From Kocuria sp. p3-SID1428 (GTDB lineage: Bacteria > Actinomycetota > Actinomycetes > Actinomycetales > Micrococcaceae), in assembly GCF_025149945.1 (NCBI RefSeq), contig NZ_JALXVH010000010.1:1-59915 (forward strand): 59,915 bases of DNA. Reading direction: 5' to 3'. How positions within the stretch are numbered: position 1 is the stretch's first letter; every line of letters begins with the position of its first letter. A program made the translations under genes and the position numbers. This document shows positions 1 through 9,200 of this stretch, piece after piece. The notes under the pieces were generated by a model that worked only from the letters and a program-made list of their open reading frames with translations, was not told where the DNA came from and made no database searches.

Positions 1-7
1 CGCGAGG

Positions 8-30
8 CCCCCCCCCCCGGCGGGGGGGGG
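8..30 (-). terminator. GC-only hairpin after the first secreted-protein gene
   Basis: A run of eleven C is followed by GGC and nine G, which can fold into a very strong stem. It lies about 45 bases beyond the stop of the minus-strand gene ending at 75, so a terminator is likely. The homopolymers are at the window edge and could contain length errors. Confidence 0.4.
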
Positions 31-74
31 ACCCCGTGGCCTTGGAGCAGAGATCTGAGATCTGTCGACGCAGG

Positions 75-599
75 TCAGGCGGTCGGCGGGAACTCGCCCT
101 CGTGGTCGACGGAGTCGCTCGCGTCGTTCCAGGTGAAGGTCGACTCGGCGCGGCCCTGGGGTGCGGCGTTGGGTTCGTCACCCTCCAGATACCGGTAGGT
201 GATGGAGATCGCGCCGTCGTCGATCCGCTCGATCTGCGGGACGAAGGCCTGCGGCTCGGCCGTGGCCGTGCCCTTGTAGATGCCGTGGTGGAACAGCATC
301 ACGCTGTTGGCCGAGGAGGCGGTGCCGCCGTGCGGGACGACGATCCACGACAGGTCGGCGCAGCGGTCGTAGCCGGAGGTGTCGGCATGGTCGAGCATCT
401 CCGTGCTGTCGTCGGCGCTGAGGACGAGGGCGCCCCAGACGGAGACGGCCTCTTCGCCGGTGAGGTCGGAGCAGGACTGTGAAGGCTGGTTCTGGGGTGG
501 GGCGACGTCTGCGGCGTGGGCCGCAGCACCGGTGCCGAGCAGTAGAGCGGAGGCCGCCGCGCCGGCGATGACGGAGTCTCGGAGCTGGGTGCGGTTCAT
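75..599 (-). CDS. Secreted protein, LppP/LprE-like, paralogue 1
   Basis: The product has 174 residues. A signal peptide covers about residues 1-30, ending AAAHA, with no lipobox cysteine. The mature part has cysteine pairs and a conserved core (CADLSWIVV, then MLFHHGIYKGT) resembling the LppP/LprE family of actinobacterial exported proteins. The start ATG at 599 is chosen because GAGGTGA lies just upstream; a GTG at 608 overlaps that site. The neighbour at 697-1269 is a clear paralogue with the same architecture and the same ribosome site, so the pair arose by tandem duplication. The function is unknown. Confidence 0.75.
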   Translation of the reverse strand: MNRTQLRDSVIAGAAASALLLGTGAAAHAADVAPPQNQPSQSCSDLTGEEAVSVWGALVLSADDSTEMLDHADTSGYDRCADLSWIVVPHGGTASSANSVMLFHHGIYKGTATAEPQAFVPQIERIDDGAISITYRYLEGDEPNAAPQGRAESTFTWNDASDSVDHEGEFPPTA

Positions 600-659
600 G
601 AGTCTCACCTCGTGAGGATCGATCGTGCTGAAGCGTCTGGGTTCCGGTGCTCAGAAAGG

Positions 660-688
660 CCGCCGCCCGCCCAGAGGGCGGACGGCGG
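660..688 (-). terminator. Stem-loop between the paralogous secreted-protein genes
   Basis: Thirteen-base arms (CCGCCGCCCGCCC and its near complement, one mismatch) flank an AGA loop. It sits just after the stop of the gene ending at 697 and before the start of the next minus-strand gene, as expected for a terminator separating the two. Confidence 0.55.
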
Positions 689-696
689 AGAGGGGA

Positions 697-1269
697 TCAG
701 AAGGTGTCCGGGAACTCGCCCGAGAGCTCGACGGAATCGGACTCCTCGTCCCAGGTGAAGGTGGACTCCGTTGTGCCCTCCGGGCCGACGGCATCGTCGC
801 GCTGGCCGTACGGGTACTCGACATCCAGCGTGTGCTCGTCCACCCGCTCGATCTCCGGGGTCCACTCGTAGGCCTCGGCGGTGTCCGTGCCCAGGTACTG
901 GCCGTCGTGGAAGAGCATCACCATGGAGTAGCCCGGGCTGCCGGCGGGCATGCCCTCGTCGGTGGCGTAGCTGACGGTGATGGCCGAGAGGCCGTCGCAG
1001 GGGTCGTAGTGCTCGGTGTCGGCCATGCCGCTGTCGGCGGTCCAGGTGTAGTGGCCGTCGTCGGCGTCCGGCAGGTCGTCGGCCTTCTTGTCGAAGGCCT
1101 CCTGGCCGGTCAGTCCGTCGCACTTCTCGGCGGCGGCAGCCTGGTCGGCCTCGTACGGGTCGGTGGTGGGGCCCGCAGATGCGGCCTGTGCCGCGACGCC
1201 CGAGCCCAGGAAGAGCAGGGAAGCCGCTCCGGTGGCGATGGTGGCGCTGCGGATCTGCTTGCTGTTCAT
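697..1269 (-). CDS. Secreted protein, LppP/LprE-like, paralogue 2
   Basis: The product has 190 residues with a signal peptide ending near AAQAASA. It shares with its downstream paralogue a CD-LTG-EA segment, a VMLFHDGQYLGT core, an ERVD motif and a C-terminal ESTFTWDE-SDSV-EGEFP-type ending. The start ATG at 1269 has GAGGTGAG five bases upstream. The 150-bp region upstream carries inverted GCGAT repeats (1296-1312 and 1338-1345) that could be regulatory. No enzyme motif is visible; an exported or cell-envelope role is inferred. Confidence 0.75.
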   Translation of the reverse strand: MNSKQIRSATIATGAASLLFLGSGVAAQAASAGPTTDPYEADQAAAAEKCDGLTGQEAFDKKADDLPDADDGHYTWTADSGMADTEHYDPCDGLSAITVSYATDEGMPAGSPGYSMVMLFHDGQYLGTDTAEAYEWTPEIERVDEHTLDVEYPYGQRDDAVGPEGTTESTFTWDEESDSVELSGEFPDTF

Positions 1270-1295
1270 CGTGCTCACCTCTTCGGTGTGTCCTG

Positions 1296-1347
1296 CATCG
1301 CGATTTGCGATGGCACCTACGTTGGTAGTCGTGATTCGCGATCGCAA
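1296..1347. promoter_or_regulatory. GCGAT-containing dyads between a secreted-protein gene and ychF
   Basis: Two symmetric elements occur: CATCGC-GATTT-GCGATG at 1296-1312, and an 8-bp palindrome GCGATCGC at 1338-1345 flanked by TT and AA. They share the GCGAT core and lie in the divergent region, closer to the minus-strand gene. A repressor site is possible. No regulator is identified. Confidence 0.35.
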
Positions 1348-1420
1348 GGGGTTGTGATCGGACTGTGATGTTCGGCCGCTGGGCGGACCGCCGAGCCTGT
1401 CGCCGGTAGGGTGTCCTCCC

Positions 1421-2518
<1,098 letters not shown>

Positions 2519-2540
2519 AGACGAGACTGGGAGCGCTGGC

Positions 2541-5500
2541 ATGAGTGATCTGATTCCACTGCGTAACGCTTGTGTGCCACGAGAGGATGTGCTTCAGGGT
2601 GGTCTCGCCGATAACCACTTCGCAGCACAGCTCGACAAGGTTGTACGTGACGCCGAGCACTATCCGGTTTACGGCGACGCGGAGGCATTCTTTGCTCAGA
2701 CCTACCCGACCTCCGGGTTGAAGACCCTTCTCACCAAGACCTTCGGTCGTATTGCTGGGGCGAGAGGCGTGGCAGGAGAGAACGGAGTCTTGCGGCCCAC
2801 TACCTCCTTTGGTGGAGGCAAGACCCACGGCCTCACAGCGGTCTACCACCTGGCCGGTGGGGCGCGACCCGCCAACATCGCAGAGTTCATCGACCCAAGT
2901 CTGCTCCCGGACGGTGCCGTTCAGGTTGCCGCGCTCGTCGGCGATGCTCTCGACCCCACCGCCGGGGTTGACACCGATGGCCACCGCACCTACGCCCTGT
3001 GGGGCGAGATGGCGGCACAGATCGGTGACAACGCCTTCTCGGTGATGGCTGCCAATGACGCCGAGCGCACGGCGCCGGGAACAGGCACCATCAAGGCGGC
3101 GTTCGGCGGCAGGCCAACGATCGTCATCGTGGACGAGATCGCCAAGTACCTGCGAGCGGTGTCGTCCTCGGGGAGCGAGGACGTGCGTCGCATGGCCCGA
3201 GCGATCCCGGTGTTCCTGGGGAACCTGTTCGAGGTCGCGTCTGACCCGACCAATCGGGTCTCAGTCATCATCACCCTGGCGGCGACCACCAACGCGTTCG
3301 GCGCAGAGACCACCGAGATCAGCGACCTCACCAGCGACGAGAAAGAACGGGCCGACGCGGCGAACGCCGCCTCCGTCAAGGCAGTGGAAGAGACCGGGGA
3401 CGTACTGACCCGCGCCGTGCAACCGTCCGCAGTGATCCGCCCTGCCGATGACAACGAGATCGGCGAAATCCTCAAGAAGCGCATCTTTGCCTCGGTCGAT
3501 CAGACCGCGGAAACCGCTGCTGGTGACGCCTACCGAGACCTGTACGAGACACTCGGCAAGACCGAGCAGCTGGCGGGCGGCGCCGAACACCCTGCGACCT
3601 ACGGCGAGTTGGTCACCAAGACGTACCCGTTCCACCCCGAGCTCGTTCGTGTCCTGGACAAGCGCCTGGGCAACATCACACAGTTCCAGCGAGCAAGAGG
3701 CGCGTTGAAGTTGCTGGCTGAGGTCGTGGCACACATCTACGCGACGAACGATGACACCGCGATCATCAACGTTGGCGACATCGATTACGGCAACGATGCG
3801 GTGCTGAACCACCTCACCGATGGTCTCGGACGGGCCGAATACGCCTCGGTGGCAGAGGGCGATTTCGCAGGCAAGCAGTCGCACGCCGCAGCAGTGGACG
3901 GCGAAGTCTTCCCTGGTAAACCCGCTTACACCAATCGCGTTGCCCGCACCGTGTTCACACATTCACTTGAGATGGTGGCGAGCGCTGGAGCGGGCCGAAA
4001 CGACTGGATTGTCGGCACGCTCCGCCCGGGCGAGGAGGCCGCCATCTTCGAGAAGGCACTCACGGAGTCCGAGAAGGTCTTCTGGCATCTGTCGTTCGAT
4101 GGCGGGCGATGGCGCTTCAACATCGAGCCGAATGTCAACGCCATCATCGAGACCGAGAAGCGCAACGTCGCCAATACCGCAGTAGCGGCGATGGTCTACA
4201 CACTTATCCGCAATGTGTTCGCCAACGATGGTGGTGCCAAAGCCGTGCACTTCCCGTCGGGGCCCGCCGAGGTTCACGACGAAGCGGGCCTGAGAGTTGT
4301 GGTGCTTGACTATAACGTCGTGGCCGTCACGCAGAAGGGCGCAGAACAGCCGCCCGCAGCGATCGTCGAGATGCTTGACAAAGTGGGTTCCGTCGGCAGC
4401 CCGCGGACCTACCGCAACGCTGTGGTGTTCGCGGTCCCAGACGAGGAGCAGGTCGAGGTTCTGAAGGACCGTGCTCGCGCCCTTATCGCTTCCAACAACC
4501 TTGCCAGCGACGCCGCTCGACTCGCACAGTTCAGCGACGAGGTGCGCAAGAAGGTGGAGGATTACAACAAGAAGGCCGCCCTCGACGCTCGCATCGCCGT
4601 GACGCGTTGCTACAAGCACATCTACTTCCCCTCCGGCGACAAGGGCACGAGGTACTTGCGCCATCGTGAGCTTCCCACTCAGGCACAGGGCGACACAAAG
4701 AACGCGACCTCGGCGGTGTTGAGCTTGCTGGAAGACGAGGACAAGATTCGGAGCAGTCCGTTCACCGCCTCGTATCTCCGGTCGAAGACCTGGCACGCTG
4801 CAAGCTCCGCCACGACACGCTCGATCGCCGACTACTTCTGGACAGATCACACGATCCAGATCGTCCGCAACCCAAACCTGATTCGTGAAGCGATCGTCAA
4901 CGGGGTGAAGAACGAGAGCTGGGTCTACTACGACGCGGGCACGGGGAAGACCTACACAGCGAGCACGATGACCGGGTTCTCGCCCGAGATGAAGCCTGAC
5001 GCCGAGGTGATGACTGCTTCCGAAGCTCAGTCACGAGGCCTGCTCGTTCGCAAGCCGACCCAGACCGACTTGCGTGCCGTCATCACCAACGATGACCTCA
5101 CCGGAGCCGAGATACGCTCCGGCCTCGAAGCACGGTGCGGCGGTGAGCCCACCAAGACCGACGTCTTGGAGCTGCTCGCCACCGCGGTACAAGCCAGCGA
5201 CTACAAGTGGTTCGTTGTCCTCGACGCAGAGCCTGCTCCCGGCGTCCGGGCATTGTCGCCGTCCGCGATCAAGGACAAAGGTCTCGACGGCCTGCGCATT
5301 CTCAGCCGGGAAGCGGCGGATGCGCAGGAGATCGAGGTGTCGACCCGCACCCCGAACTCGAAGACCTTCAACGCGTCGGGCCCAGGCGGTGCGGCAATGC
5401 AGAGCCTCCTCGATCAGATTTCCGACTTCACCGTGCCGACGGTAAGCACGATGACCTTGAAGGTCACCGCCGACGGGGCCTCAGGCACCAGCGATATCGA

Positions 5501-5813
5501 CCTCGCCGTGGCAGCGCTCGGCATGCTGCAAAAGCAGCACATCACCGTTCGTGGGACGATCCGCGCCGAGTTCAAGGGAGTCAACGGCGGAGTCCAGTTC
5601 CAGGGCACCGCCGACCGGCAAGACTTCCAGTCTGCGTACAACCATGTGAAGAAGGCCATCACCGGTGCGGTCAAGGTAGCGGGGGAGGTCACCCTCGTCT
5701 TCCGCTTCACCCCGGCTCTGGACATCACCGATGCCCAGTTCGGCCAGATTCACACGGTTATCAAGAACCTCGGCATGAAGAGCACCACGATGACAGCCGA
5801 GGTCACCAGGTGA
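2541..5813 (+). CDS. DUF499-type P-loop ATPase, anti-phage-island associated
   Basis: The product is a 1090-residue AAA-like ATPase. Walker A (SFGGGKTH) is near residues 89-96 and Walker B (TIVIVDEIAKY) near 193-203. The length and the GGGKTH loop fit the DUF499/COG1483 family, which is linked with DUF1156 methylases in predicted defence operons. The start ATG at 2541 has GGGAG upstream and lies only 22 bases after the altered ychF stop. No convincing separate promoter is visible, so read-through from ychF is likely. Its stop overlaps the next start as GTGA. The biochemical role is not established; an energy-dependent DNA-handling or signalling role is inferred. Confidence 0.85.
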   Translation: MSDLIPLRNACVPREDVLQGGLADNHFAAQLDKVVRDAEHYPVYGDAEAFFAQTYPTSGLKTLLTKTFGRIAGARGVAGENGVLRPTTSFGGGKTHGLTAVYHLAGGARPANIAEFIDPSLLPDGAVQVAALVGDALDPTAGVDTDGHRTYALWGEMAAQIGDNAFSVMAANDAERTAPGTGTIKAAFGGRPTIVIVDEIAKYLRAVSSSGSEDVRRMARAIPVFLGNLFEVASDPTNRVSVIITLAATTNAFGAETTEISDLTSDEKERADAANAASVKAVEETGDVLTRAVQPSAVIRPADDNEIGEILKKRIFASVDQTAETAAGDAYRDLYETLGKTEQLAGGAEHPATYGELVTKTYPFHPELVRVLDKRLGNITQFQRARGALKLLAEVVAHIYATNDDTAIINVGDIDYGNDAVLNHLTDGLGRAEYASVAEGDFAGKQSHAAAVDGEVFPGKPAYTNRVARTVFTHSLEMVASAGAGRNDWIVGTLRPGEEAAIFEKALTESEKVFWHLSFDGGRWRFNIEPNVNAIIETEKRNVANTAVAAMVYTLIRNVFANDGGAKAVHFPSGPAEVHDEAGLRVVVLDYNVVAVTQKGAEQPPAAIVEMLDKVGSVGSPRTYRNAVVFAVPDEEQVEVLKDRARALIASNNLASDAARLAQFSDEVRKKVEDYNKKAALDARIAVTRCYKHIYFPSGDKGTRYLRHRELPTQAQGDTKNATSAVLSLLEDEDKIRSSPFTASYLRSKTWHAASSATTRSIADYFWTDHTIQIVRNPNLIREAIVNGVKNESWVYYDAGTGKTYTASTMTGFSPEMKPDAEVMTASEAQSRGLLVRKPTQTDLRAVITNDDLTGAEIRSGLEARCGGEPTKTDVLELLATAVQASDYKWFVVLDAEPAPGVRALSPSAIKDKGLDGLRILSREAADAQEIEVSTRTPNSKTFNASGPGGAAMQSLLDQISDFTVPTVSTMTLKVTADGASGTSDIDLAVAALGMLQKQHITVRGTIRAEFKGVNGGVQFQGTADRQDFQSAYNHVKKAITGAVKVAGEVTLVFRFTPALDITDAQFGQIHTVIKNLGMKSTTMTAEVTR

Positions 5814-6280
5814 GTGCCGTCAAGCGCATCCGCCCCGCATCCCACCTCGCGCTAGTTGAAGGGGTGCGAGGGTTCCGCCTCGTTGTCACGCCGGGCCGAG
5901 GCGAGACCTTCGGCGTGACGCTTGAAGAAACCTACGGCGAAAACGGCGGCACGATCACCGCGCCGGTGACCACCGCCACACCCATTCAGGCGGGTCGCGT
6001 GGTCGATGCGCTCTTCGTTGCGATCCGCAAGGCCGGGCATCAACCGAGCGTCCTTGCATTCAAGCGCAAAGCCCCCATCCGCCTTGGCGAGGCTGAGGGA
6101 GTCCGTCTGGCGCTCGTCCTGCTTGCGAGCCAACCCATTGCCAAGCATGAGCGGGTCCGGGCACTCGTCGCCGGAATCAACGCCATGAGCGTCGAGGAGA
6201 CCTACTACTGGTACTCCAAGTGCATGGGACTCGATGGCAACCGCGCCCGCAAGGCACTCAGAACCCTCCTCGCCGACTAA
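5810..6280 (+). CDS. Small unknown component of the DUF499/DUF1156 module
   Basis: The product has 156 residues and starts with GTG, overlapping the DUF499 gene stop by four bases, so translation is coupled. It begins MSAVKRIRPAS and has an alpha/beta look, with a C-terminal helical segment (EETYYWYSKC, then RARKALRTLL). No catalytic motif is evident. Comparable small proteins (DUF3780-like or DUF7680-like) sit at this operon position in related clusters, but I cannot assign it to either from sequence alone. Its position suggests an accessory or specificity partner of the ATPase or methylase. Confidence 0.75.
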   Translation: MSAVKRIRPASHLALVEGVRGFRLVVTPGRGETFGVTLEETYGENGGTITAPVTTATPIQAGRVVDALFVAIRKAGHQPSVLAFKRKAPIRLGEAEGVRLALVLLASQPIAKHERVRALVAGINAMSVEETYYWYSKCMGLDGNRARKALRTLLAD

Positions 6281-6289
6281 GGACACGAC

Positions 6290-9199
6290 ATGACCACTTC
6301 AAGACCACGAGTTCTCATCGAGGACTGGCTACCCGTCGCAGAGCTCGGCATCGAGTCGCGGCGAGAGCGCGGAGCGGCCTCAGCCCTGCCACCGCTTTCG
6401 TTCCTTCACATCTGGTGGGCCCGTCGTCCACTCGTAGCCTCCGCCGCTGTCGCACTCGCGGGCGTCATGCCGGCCTGGACCGAAGAGCTGGCCGAATCGT
6501 TCCCAGAAGCGCCGGAAGTTCGCACTGAATCGGCCTACAGGGCATGGCTACTTCGCCTCGTCGGCATCCTGGGTGACCCCGTCAAGGGAAGACGCATGAT
6601 CGATGCCGCCAACGCCGCTGGCGTGAAATTGCAGGGCAACGGTTACGGCTACCGCCAGGCGTTCCGAAACGCAGTGTCGCGCTCAGACATCGACCTGCTT
6701 CACACCGTTCTTCGTCGCACCTGGGGCGAGCTTCCGACCATTGCTGACCCGACCGCCGGTGGGGGATCAATCCCTTGGGCTGCGAGCCGACTTGGGCTAC
6801 CTGTCGTCGCGAACGACCTCAACGGAGTCGCGGCCAGCGTGCTGAAGGCAGGCGTCGAGATACCTGCAACCCGCGGTCTCGACCTGCTCCCTGTTATCAG
6901 GAAGTGGGGCGACGTGCTCGTCAAGCGAGTGGAGAAGCGACTCAAGGAGTTCTTCCCGCTCAACGAAGGGGAAAGCGTCATCGCCTACATCTGGGCGAAC
7001 GCCGTCCCTTGCCCGCGTACGGGCCGGCTCGTGCCACTGCTGACGGACAAGTGGCTCCGCAAGACCGCGAACAAGGAGGCCGCAGTCCGAATGGTCACGT
7101 CTATCGACGGGACGGAGCTACGGGAGCCACGCTTCGAGGTCACGCTCGGCCGGGCCGTAGACAAGCTTGATGCCAGCGCCGGCACCATGGCGCGGGGCAA
7201 AGCGATCTCCCCGTACGACAACTTGGTTATCGAGGGAAATTACATCAAAGAGGCGGCCCAGAACGGCCAGATGACGCAAGTTCTTTACGCTGTCGCTGTT
7301 CGCAAGCCGTCAGGCGAGCGTACGTTCAGGGCGCCGAACGAGCGCGATCGCGAAGCACTTGACGCAGCGGATCGTCACTTCGGTCAAGTCAAGGAGGCGT
7401 GGCTTGCGAGCGGTATCCTTCCCACCGAGGAGTTCCCCGATGGCAACGACCTCCGCCCGAAGAACTACGGTCTCGAACGCTGGATCGACTTCTACACGCC
7501 CAGGCAGGCTCTGGTCCATGGCACGTTCGGCGAGGAGTTCGCCCGTCTGATCCCCGAAGTGCGAAAAGAGCTCGGCCCGGGCGCAGAAGATGTTCTGTTC
7601 GAATTGGCGCTTATGCAAGGCAAGGCGCTCAACTGGAACTCGCGCCTCTCGTCTTGGGACGTGTCACGTCAGAAGATGAGGAGTGTGTTCGACCGACACG
7701 ACTTCGCTTTCAAGTGGACGTTCGCAGAGTTCGAGGGTGCCAGGGCGCTGTACTCATGGTGCCTCGACCAGTTGGAGGACGCCTACGGCGGAATCGCTCG
7801 CCTTCTGGATGAGACCGGTGCCGCGGAGCCGGGCAAGACCGAGCGCCTTGAGCGACAAGTCACTGTCACCCAAGGCAGCGCGGCGAGTCTCACGCTCGGT
7901 GATGGCTCTGTAACTCACATTTGCATGGACCCGCCGTACTACGACAACGTGATGTACGCCGAACTCGCTGATTACTTCTACGTCTGGGAGAAGAGAACGC
8001 TCGGGCGGCTCGTGCCGGACTTCTTCCACGATGACCTGACCGATAAGGACAACGAGGCAGTCGCCAATACCGCCCGGTTTGCGATGATGGGTAAGCGGAA
8101 GAAGGCGCTCGCCGACCTGGACTACGAGACGAAGATGACATCCATCTTCTCCGAATCGCGGCGGGTTCTCGCTGAGGACGGTGTCCTGTCCGTCATGTTT
8201 ACTCACAAGCGCGCCGAAGCATGGGACACCCTGGGTATGGGCCTTCTTCAGGCCGGTTTCACCATCGAAACATCTTGGCCGGTGAACACCGAAGCTGAGG
8301 TCTCGCTCCATCAGGCCAACATGAACTCTGCGGCTTCGACGATCATGTTGGTCTGTCGTAAGCGTGCCGACCGCGATGACGATCACAAGGTTTATCTCGA
8401 TGACATCGAGCACGACATCCGGCAAGCGGCACGTGAGGCCGCCACGCGGTTCCAACACGATGGGATCGACGGCGTTGACCTTCTCCTCTCGACATACGGC
8501 CCGACGCTGTCGGTGATCTCGCAGAACTGGCCCGTTTATTCTTCCACTCCCGATGCCGATGGGCGGGATCAGTTGCTCCGCCCCGAGGATGCCCTGGCCT
8601 TGGCGCGCGAGGAGATCGTGGATCTTCGTCGTTCCCGCCTCGTCGGGCAGGCGGCAAAGGTGGATGGTCTCACCGACTTCGTTCTCTTGGCATGGGACAC
8701 GTTTGGTGCGCGCGAGTTCCCCTTTGATACGGCACGCCTCCTGGCTCTCGCGGTAGGAGGGTTGGACGTCGATGAGCTGGAACGCGCGAAGATTGTCTCT
8801 AAGGTGTCTGGCAAGGTCAAACTCTTGACGCCCAAGGAACGCCTACGTCGGGGGGCCGACTCTGGGCTGCCTGGCGTGACGCCGGAAGCATCCTCGTTCG
8901 AGTACGTCATCGACGCGGTTGATACCGCTCTCTATATTGCCGAGGTGGACGGCCAACAGGCCGCAAAGCGGTTTCTCGACCGTCATGGATATACCAGCGA
9001 CGCCGGGTTTATTTCCACCCTGCAAGGTCTGGCGAAGGCGATCCCGCGGACCAAGGTGAAGGGCGCCTGGGTTGTGCGTGAGGCCGGGCTCATCGACACT
9101 CTCTGCACCCTGTACTTCGAGGATGTCGTGTTGCCGGGGGCAGAGGAGATGGCAGCACCGACGGACCCCGACGAAAACACGCTGTTCGACGTGGAGTGA
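6290..9199 (+). CDS. DUF1156-type DNA methylase (amino-methyltransferase)
   Basis: The product has 969 residues. The N-terminus (LIEDWLPV-EL-IESRRERG, then HIWWARRPL) is the typical DUF1156/COG1743 opening. An SAM-binding motif I (DPTAGGGS) lies near residue 153. The catalytic motif IV DPPYYDN is at about 547-553, as in N6-adenine or N4-cytosine methylases. The start has AAGGA upstream, and the gene follows the small gene by 9 bases. In the proposed system it would mark host DNA, in the manner of restriction-modification or BREX-like modules. No separate nuclease gene is present. Target sequence unknown. Confidence 0.88.
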   Translation: MTTSRPRVLIEDWLPVAELGIESRRERGAASALPPLSFLHIWWARRPLVASAAVALAGVMPAWTEELAESFPEAPEVRTESAYRAWLLRLVGILGDPVKGRRMIDAANAAGVKLQGNGYGYRQAFRNAVSRSDIDLLHTVLRRTWGELPTIADPTAGGGSIPWAASRLGLPVVANDLNGVAASVLKAGVEIPATRGLDLLPVIRKWGDVLVKRVEKRLKEFFPLNEGESVIAYIWANAVPCPRTGRLVPLLTDKWLRKTANKEAAVRMVTSIDGTELREPRFEVTLGRAVDKLDASAGTMARGKAISPYDNLVIEGNYIKEAAQNGQMTQVLYAVAVRKPSGERTFRAPNERDREALDAADRHFGQVKEAWLASGILPTEEFPDGNDLRPKNYGLERWIDFYTPRQALVHGTFGEEFARLIPEVRKELGPGAEDVLFELALMQGKALNWNSRLSSWDVSRQKMRSVFDRHDFAFKWTFAEFEGARALYSWCLDQLEDAYGGIARLLDETGAAEPGKTERLERQVTVTQGSAASLTLGDGSVTHICMDPPYYDNVMYAELADYFYVWEKRTLGRLVPDFFHDDLTDKDNEAVANTARFAMMGKRKKALADLDYETKMTSIFSESRRVLAEDGVLSVMFTHKRAEAWDTLGMGLLQAGFTIETSWPVNTEAEVSLHQANMNSAASTIMLVCRKRADRDDDHKVYLDDIEHDIRQAAREAATRFQHDGIDGVDLLLSTYGPTLSVISQNWPVYSSTPDADGRDQLLRPEDALALAREEIVDLRRSRLVGQAAKVDGLTDFVLLAWDTFGAREFPFDTARLLALAVGGLDVDELERAKIVSKVSGKVKLLTPKERLRRGADSGLPGVTPEASSFEYVIDAVDTALYIAEVDGQQAAKRFLDRHGYTSDAGFISTLQGLAKAIPRTKVKGAWVVREAGLIDTLCTLYFEDVVLPGAEEMAAPTDPDENTLFDVE

Positions 9200-9200
9200 C

